The translations under genes and the position numbers were made by a program. A stretch of 8,676 nucleotides of DNA from Acholeplasmatales bacterium (lineage in GTDB: Bacteria; Bacillota_I; Bacilli_A; Acholeplasmatales; Anaeroplasmataceae): the NCBI GenBank assembly GCA_017388605.1, contig JAFPIE010000087.1, forward strand, positions 1 to 8,676, in the 5' to 3' direction. This document shows, one piece after another, positions 6,173-8,676 of the stretch. Below the pieces are notes generated by a model, which saw only the letters and a list, made by a program, of their open reading frames with translations, had not been told where the DNA came from and searched no databases. How positions within the stretch are numbered: position 1 is the stretch's first letter; each line of letters starts with the position of its first letter.

Positions 6173-7819
6173 ATGAAAGTAAAACTAAATGGAGAGCTAA
6201 AAGAGGTCTCCGAAGGCACACGTATTTGTGAATTATTTGATAATAAGGACCACAAATACATGGCAGCAAAGGTTAACAACCGCTTAAGGGAGTTAAATTA
6301 TATCCTACCTTCAGATTGTGATATTGAATTACTAGATCTTACAAATTCAAGTGTAACTAGGATTTTTCAGGCAACTCTAAGGTATGTAACTGCAATGGCA
6401 GTAAAAAATGTATATCCAAAGGCAAGAGTACACTTTAACTACAGTGTCTCAAGATCTATTTTTGCAACCGTATCTGGCTTAGGTCATGCCTTCTTGGAAA
6501 AGAATTTCAGGGAAATCAAGCAGGAAATTGAAAGAATCATCCATGAGGATTACCCAATCAACAGACATTCCTTGACTATAGCTGAGGCTGAGGAATATTA
6601 CAAATCCATTGGTGCAATGGATAAGGTTAAAATTTTAAAGTACAGAAAGGAAAAGACTGTACACGTATATGAGTGCGATGGCTATAAGAATTATATGTTT
6701 GGCTATATGCTACCATCTACAGGATATTTAACCTCCTATAGACTAAGACTTTACGCACCAGGCTTTGTCATTCAATACCCAAGAAGTGAATGCAAGGGTG
6801 AAATTCCTGAATTCCATGATGAGCAGGTATTTAGAACCGCTCTTAAGGAAGCAAACATTTGGGCAAATACAGCCAAGAGTGAATCCATTCCACAGATGAA
6901 TGAAATCGTAGAATCCGGTAGAGCGCTAGAATTCATTAACATTTGCGAAGCAAGACATAATAGACAGTTATCTCAGCTAGGCCATAAGATTCAAGATAAT
7001 ATCGACCAAATTCGTCTTATTTGTGTTGCAGGTCCATCCTCTAGTGGTAAAACAACCTTTACCAATCGAGTAAGAATCGAGCTTAAGAGTAGAGGTATCG
7101 AGCCATTAATGATTTCTATGGATAATTTCTATAACCCAGTAGAGATGGCACCTAAGGATGAGGATGGTAATCCAGATTTAGAGCACATCGAAGCTTTAGA
7201 TCTAGAATTATTCGATGATGTAATCTTTAGATTAATCCAAGGAGAAGAGGTTGAGCTTCCAACCTACGATTTCTTAACTCGTACAAGAACCTTCAGTGAG
7301 CCAATTAAGATTGGTCATCGTCAGCCAATTCTAATTGAGGGTATTCATGGCTTAAATGATCGAATCGCTCCATCCATTCCAGATGATCAAAAATTCAAGA
7401 TTTATATTGCTCCTTTAGGACAATACAAAATCGATGACCATAACCCAATTTCTATTTCTGATATTCGTCTAATCAGAAGAATGGTTAGAGATCATCAATT
7501 CCGTGGCACAGGCTGTGAAAAGACCTTATCCACATGGGCTTCTGTAAGAAATGGAGAATTTAGATGGATTTATCCATACCAGAATAATGCAGACTTCGTC
7601 TTTAATTCAGAATTATCCTATGAGCTTTGCGTATTAAAATCCTACGCTGTTCCTCTATTAGAGGAAGTGAAGTCAGATTCACCTAATTTCATTACAGCAA
7701 ATAGACTTCTAAAATTCTTAAAATACTTTGAAGTCATTACAGATAAATGGATTCCATGTAACTCTCTTTTAAGAGAATTTATTGGAGGATCTATCTTCTA
7801 CACAGAGGATACAAAATAG
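6173..7819 (+). CDS. TGS-domain nucleoside kinase (uridine kinase / phosphoribulokinase family)
   Basis: This 548-residue protein matches the full length of the Bacillota 'nucleoside kinase' family. Residues 1-60 are a TGS domain. About 65-190 correspond to the region resembling the second additional domain of threonyl-tRNA synthetase. About 280-480 form a P-loop kinase of the uridine kinase/phosphoribulokinase type. The Walker A motif GPSSSGKTT spans 287-295 (Lys293), Asp317 lies in SMDNFY as the expected catalytic/Mg-linked acid, PTYDF follows the substrate-side helix, ILIEGIHGLN is the Walker B-like strand, and an Arg-rich segment (RLIRRMVRDHQFRG) suits the lid. The likely reaction is ATP-dependent phosphorylation of a nucleoside in salvage; the exact substrate is not readable, and related proteins are often loosely named uridine kinase. 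The ATG has TGAGGA with a seven-base gap. Codons for Walker and lid regions are intact. It has its own promoter with a palindromic site and its own terminator. Confidence 0.93.
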   Translation: MKVKLNGELKEVSEGTRICELFDNKDHKYMAAKVNNRLRELNYILPSDCDIELLDLTNSSVTRIFQATLRYVTAMAVKNVYPKARVHFNYSVSRSIFATVSGLGHAFLEKNFREIKQEIERIIHEDYPINRHSLTIAEAEEYYKSIGAMDKVKILKYRKEKTVHVYECDGYKNYMFGYMLPSTGYLTSYRLRLYAPGFVIQYPRSECKGEIPEFHDEQVFRTALKEANIWANTAKSESIPQMNEIVESGRALEFINICEARHNRQLSQLGHKIQDNIDQIRLICVAGPSSSGKTTFTNRVRIELKSRGIEPLMISMDNFYNPVEMAPKDEDGNPDLEHIEALDLELFDDVIFRLIQGEEVELPTYDFLTRTRTFSEPIKIGHRQPILIEGIHGLNDRIAPSIPDDQKFKIYIAPLGQYKIDDHNPISISDIRLIRRMVRDHQFRGTGCEKTLSTWASVRNGEFRWIYPYQNNADFVFNSELSYELCVLKSYAVPLLEEVKSDSPNFITANRLLKFLKYFEVITDKWIPCNSLLREFIGGSIFYTEDTK

Positions 7820-7827
7820 ATTAGACT

Positions 7828-7854
7828 AAAACGGGCTTAAAAACCCGTTTTTTT
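7828..7854 (+). terminator. Intrinsic terminator after nucleoside kinase gene
   Basis: Stem AAAACGGG / CCCGTTTT (7828-7835 with 7844-7851) closes an eight-base loop and runs into seven T (7848-7854). It starts eight bases after the TAG stop. Confidence 0.9.
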
Positions 7855-7912
7855 CTATTTTTAGCCCTTTCGCTACCAAGATATAGTCAAATATGAAATA
7901 AGCAAAATATTG

Positions 7913-7937
7913 TCAATTTCTATCGATTTAAAATTGA
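7913..7937. promoter_or_regulatory. Inverted repeat overlapping the -35 of the last gene
   Basis: TCAATTT (7913-7919) and AAATTGA (7931-7937) are perfect 7-base inverted arms with an 11-base spacer that holds an ATCGAT palindrome near its centre. The right arm covers most of the -35 element, so a bound regulator could block or help polymerase. AT-richness makes chance a real alternative. Confidence 0.35.
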
Positions 7938-7962
7938 AAAAAATAGGCCCGTTTGGTATAAT
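7934..7962 (+). promoter_or_regulatory. Strong sigma-A-type promoter with extended -10
   Basis: TTGAAA (7934-7939), 17 bp, then TATAAT (7957-7962) preceded by TG one base upstream. It is the best promoter in the window. RNA would start near 7969, about 20 nt before the ATG at 7989. Confidence 0.85.
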
Positions 7963-7988
7963 GTTAGTGTTCGAATGGAAGTGAGAAA

Positions 7989-8676
7989 ATGAACTGTTTA
8001 AAAAACATAGAAAGAATTACCTACACGAAGGAATTAGTCTACAATTTATCTAGACTTTACACCTATAGAGGTAAGGATTTCCATTACGAGGATGTATTTA
8101 AGGCTCACATGCAAGGAATCATCCGTCGTACCATTATCAAGGATACAATTTATGCAGCAAAGATTTTAGGATTACAAATCTCTGAGGCTAGAATGAAATA
8201 TATTGCAACGAAGGATGCAGAGGTAAGAAATAAGGATGAGAGGGTTATGCAAAACCTTAAGGAGGTTTTCAAAATCGTTCAAAGCAAGGGTGCTGATTTT
8301 GAGCTATCCAGCAATGAAATCCTAAAGCTTGCTGAAACCACCTTCAAAAATGTAACCAGGGTAGGTTATAAAATCGATTTAATCGACAAAGCAGAAAACC
8401 TACTCGTCGTTCAAGAGAAAAAATCCAGAAGAGATGTCATGGACGAAGAGCTAAAGCTTGCTTTAAAGGCTGAATCCGATTTACATGTTGAAGCAACCCA
8501 GATTGCAACAGACTTATATGTCGATATGCTAAATCAAAATTATTTCAACCGAGCAAACGAATATATAGCTTTGCTAACCCTATATTGTTTACTTTTTAGA
8601 TCAAGATTTTATGTATTTAAGCATATAAGCTTCTTTGAAAAATATTACGAGAAGAAGCAAGCATTCGAAGCAGCAA
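7989..8676 (+). CDS. Helical protein, possibly a degenerate Fic-family protein; 3' end outside window
   Basis: The frame is open from ATG 7989 to the right edge (229 codons, no stop). An in-frame TAG at 7965 and the lack of other start codons fix the start, and GGAAG at 7977-7981 (or GTGAG nearer) serves as ribosome site behind a strong promoter. The visible part is charged, soluble and largely helical, without signal peptide or membrane helix. I do not firmly recognise it. Its layout recalls Fic proteins: AAKILGLQIS (56-65) resembles the 'S-x-IEG-hxhS' inhibitory motif of Fic N-terminal domains with Glu replaced, and the segment at 180-207 (NQNYFNRANEYIALL onward) sits where HPFxxGNGRxGR would be expected, followed by a helix ending HISFFEKYY. 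If the relation is real, the active-site His, Gly-Asn-Gly and Arg are all absent and AMP transfer is unlikely. Family similarity is a hypothesis; being a real gene is near certain. Confidence 0.85.
   Translation, partial: MNCLKNIERITYTKELVYNLSRLYTYRGKDFHYEDVFKAHMQGIIRRTIIKDTIYAAKILGLQISEARMKYIATKDAEVRNKDERVMQNLKEVFKIVQSKGADFELSSNEILKLAETTFKNVTRVGYKIDLIDKAENLLVVQEKKSRRDVMDEELKLALKAESDLHVEATQIATDLYVDMLNQNYFNRANEYIALLTLYCLLFRSRFYVFKHISFFEKYYEKKQAFEAA

Overview
The window is AT-rich DNA (about one third G+C by eye) carrying six protein genes, all on the + strand; the first and last are cut by the window edges. The style points to a low-GC Bacillota, probably a gut-associated lineage of the Erysipelotrichia / RF39 / Mollicutes-related type. 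This rests on strong AT bias, sigma-A promoters, GAGG-type ribosome sites, intrinsic terminators, a BspA-like leucine-rich-repeat protein, a type II lipobox and the Bacillota-type TGS-fused nucleoside kinase. Tryptophan is encoded by TGG and no gene needs TGA as a sense codon, so the standard bacterial code fits; all five visible stops are TAA or TAG. The lineage is an inference, since the window has no rRNA or other marker gene.

Layout: (1) 1-1864, the C-terminal part of a BspA-like protein with about 23 LRR_5 repeats. (2) 1913-3712, a membrane CHASE2-class III nucleotide cyclase with every canonical catalytic residue. (3) 3809-4822, a 337-residue protein with an S24/S26 peptidase-like core that seems to lack the catalytic residues, set between strongly acidic ends. 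(4) 5061-5675, a lipoprotein with a Thr/Ser-rich linker and an unrecognised cysteine-containing domain. (5) A non-coding stretch of about 470 bp (5702-6172) with a three-copy 10-mer, an isolated extended -10 element and a palindromic promoter. (6) 6173-7819, a TGS/uridine-kinase-family nucleoside kinase. (7) 7989 to the right edge, a helical protein that may be a strongly diverged Fic-family protein.

Each of the five visible gene ends is followed by its own intrinsic terminator, and good promoters precede the S24-like, kinase and last genes. The genes therefore look like single transcription units, not an operon, and no shared pathway is visible. A loose theme is the cell surface and signalling: a surface repeat protein, a sensor cyclase with an extracytoplasmic domain, and a lipoprotein. 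The most unusual content is the apparent pseudo-peptidase, the degenerate Fic-like protein, the cAMP-type sensor cyclase, and the operator-like 9-3-9 palindrome lying across the kinase promoter.
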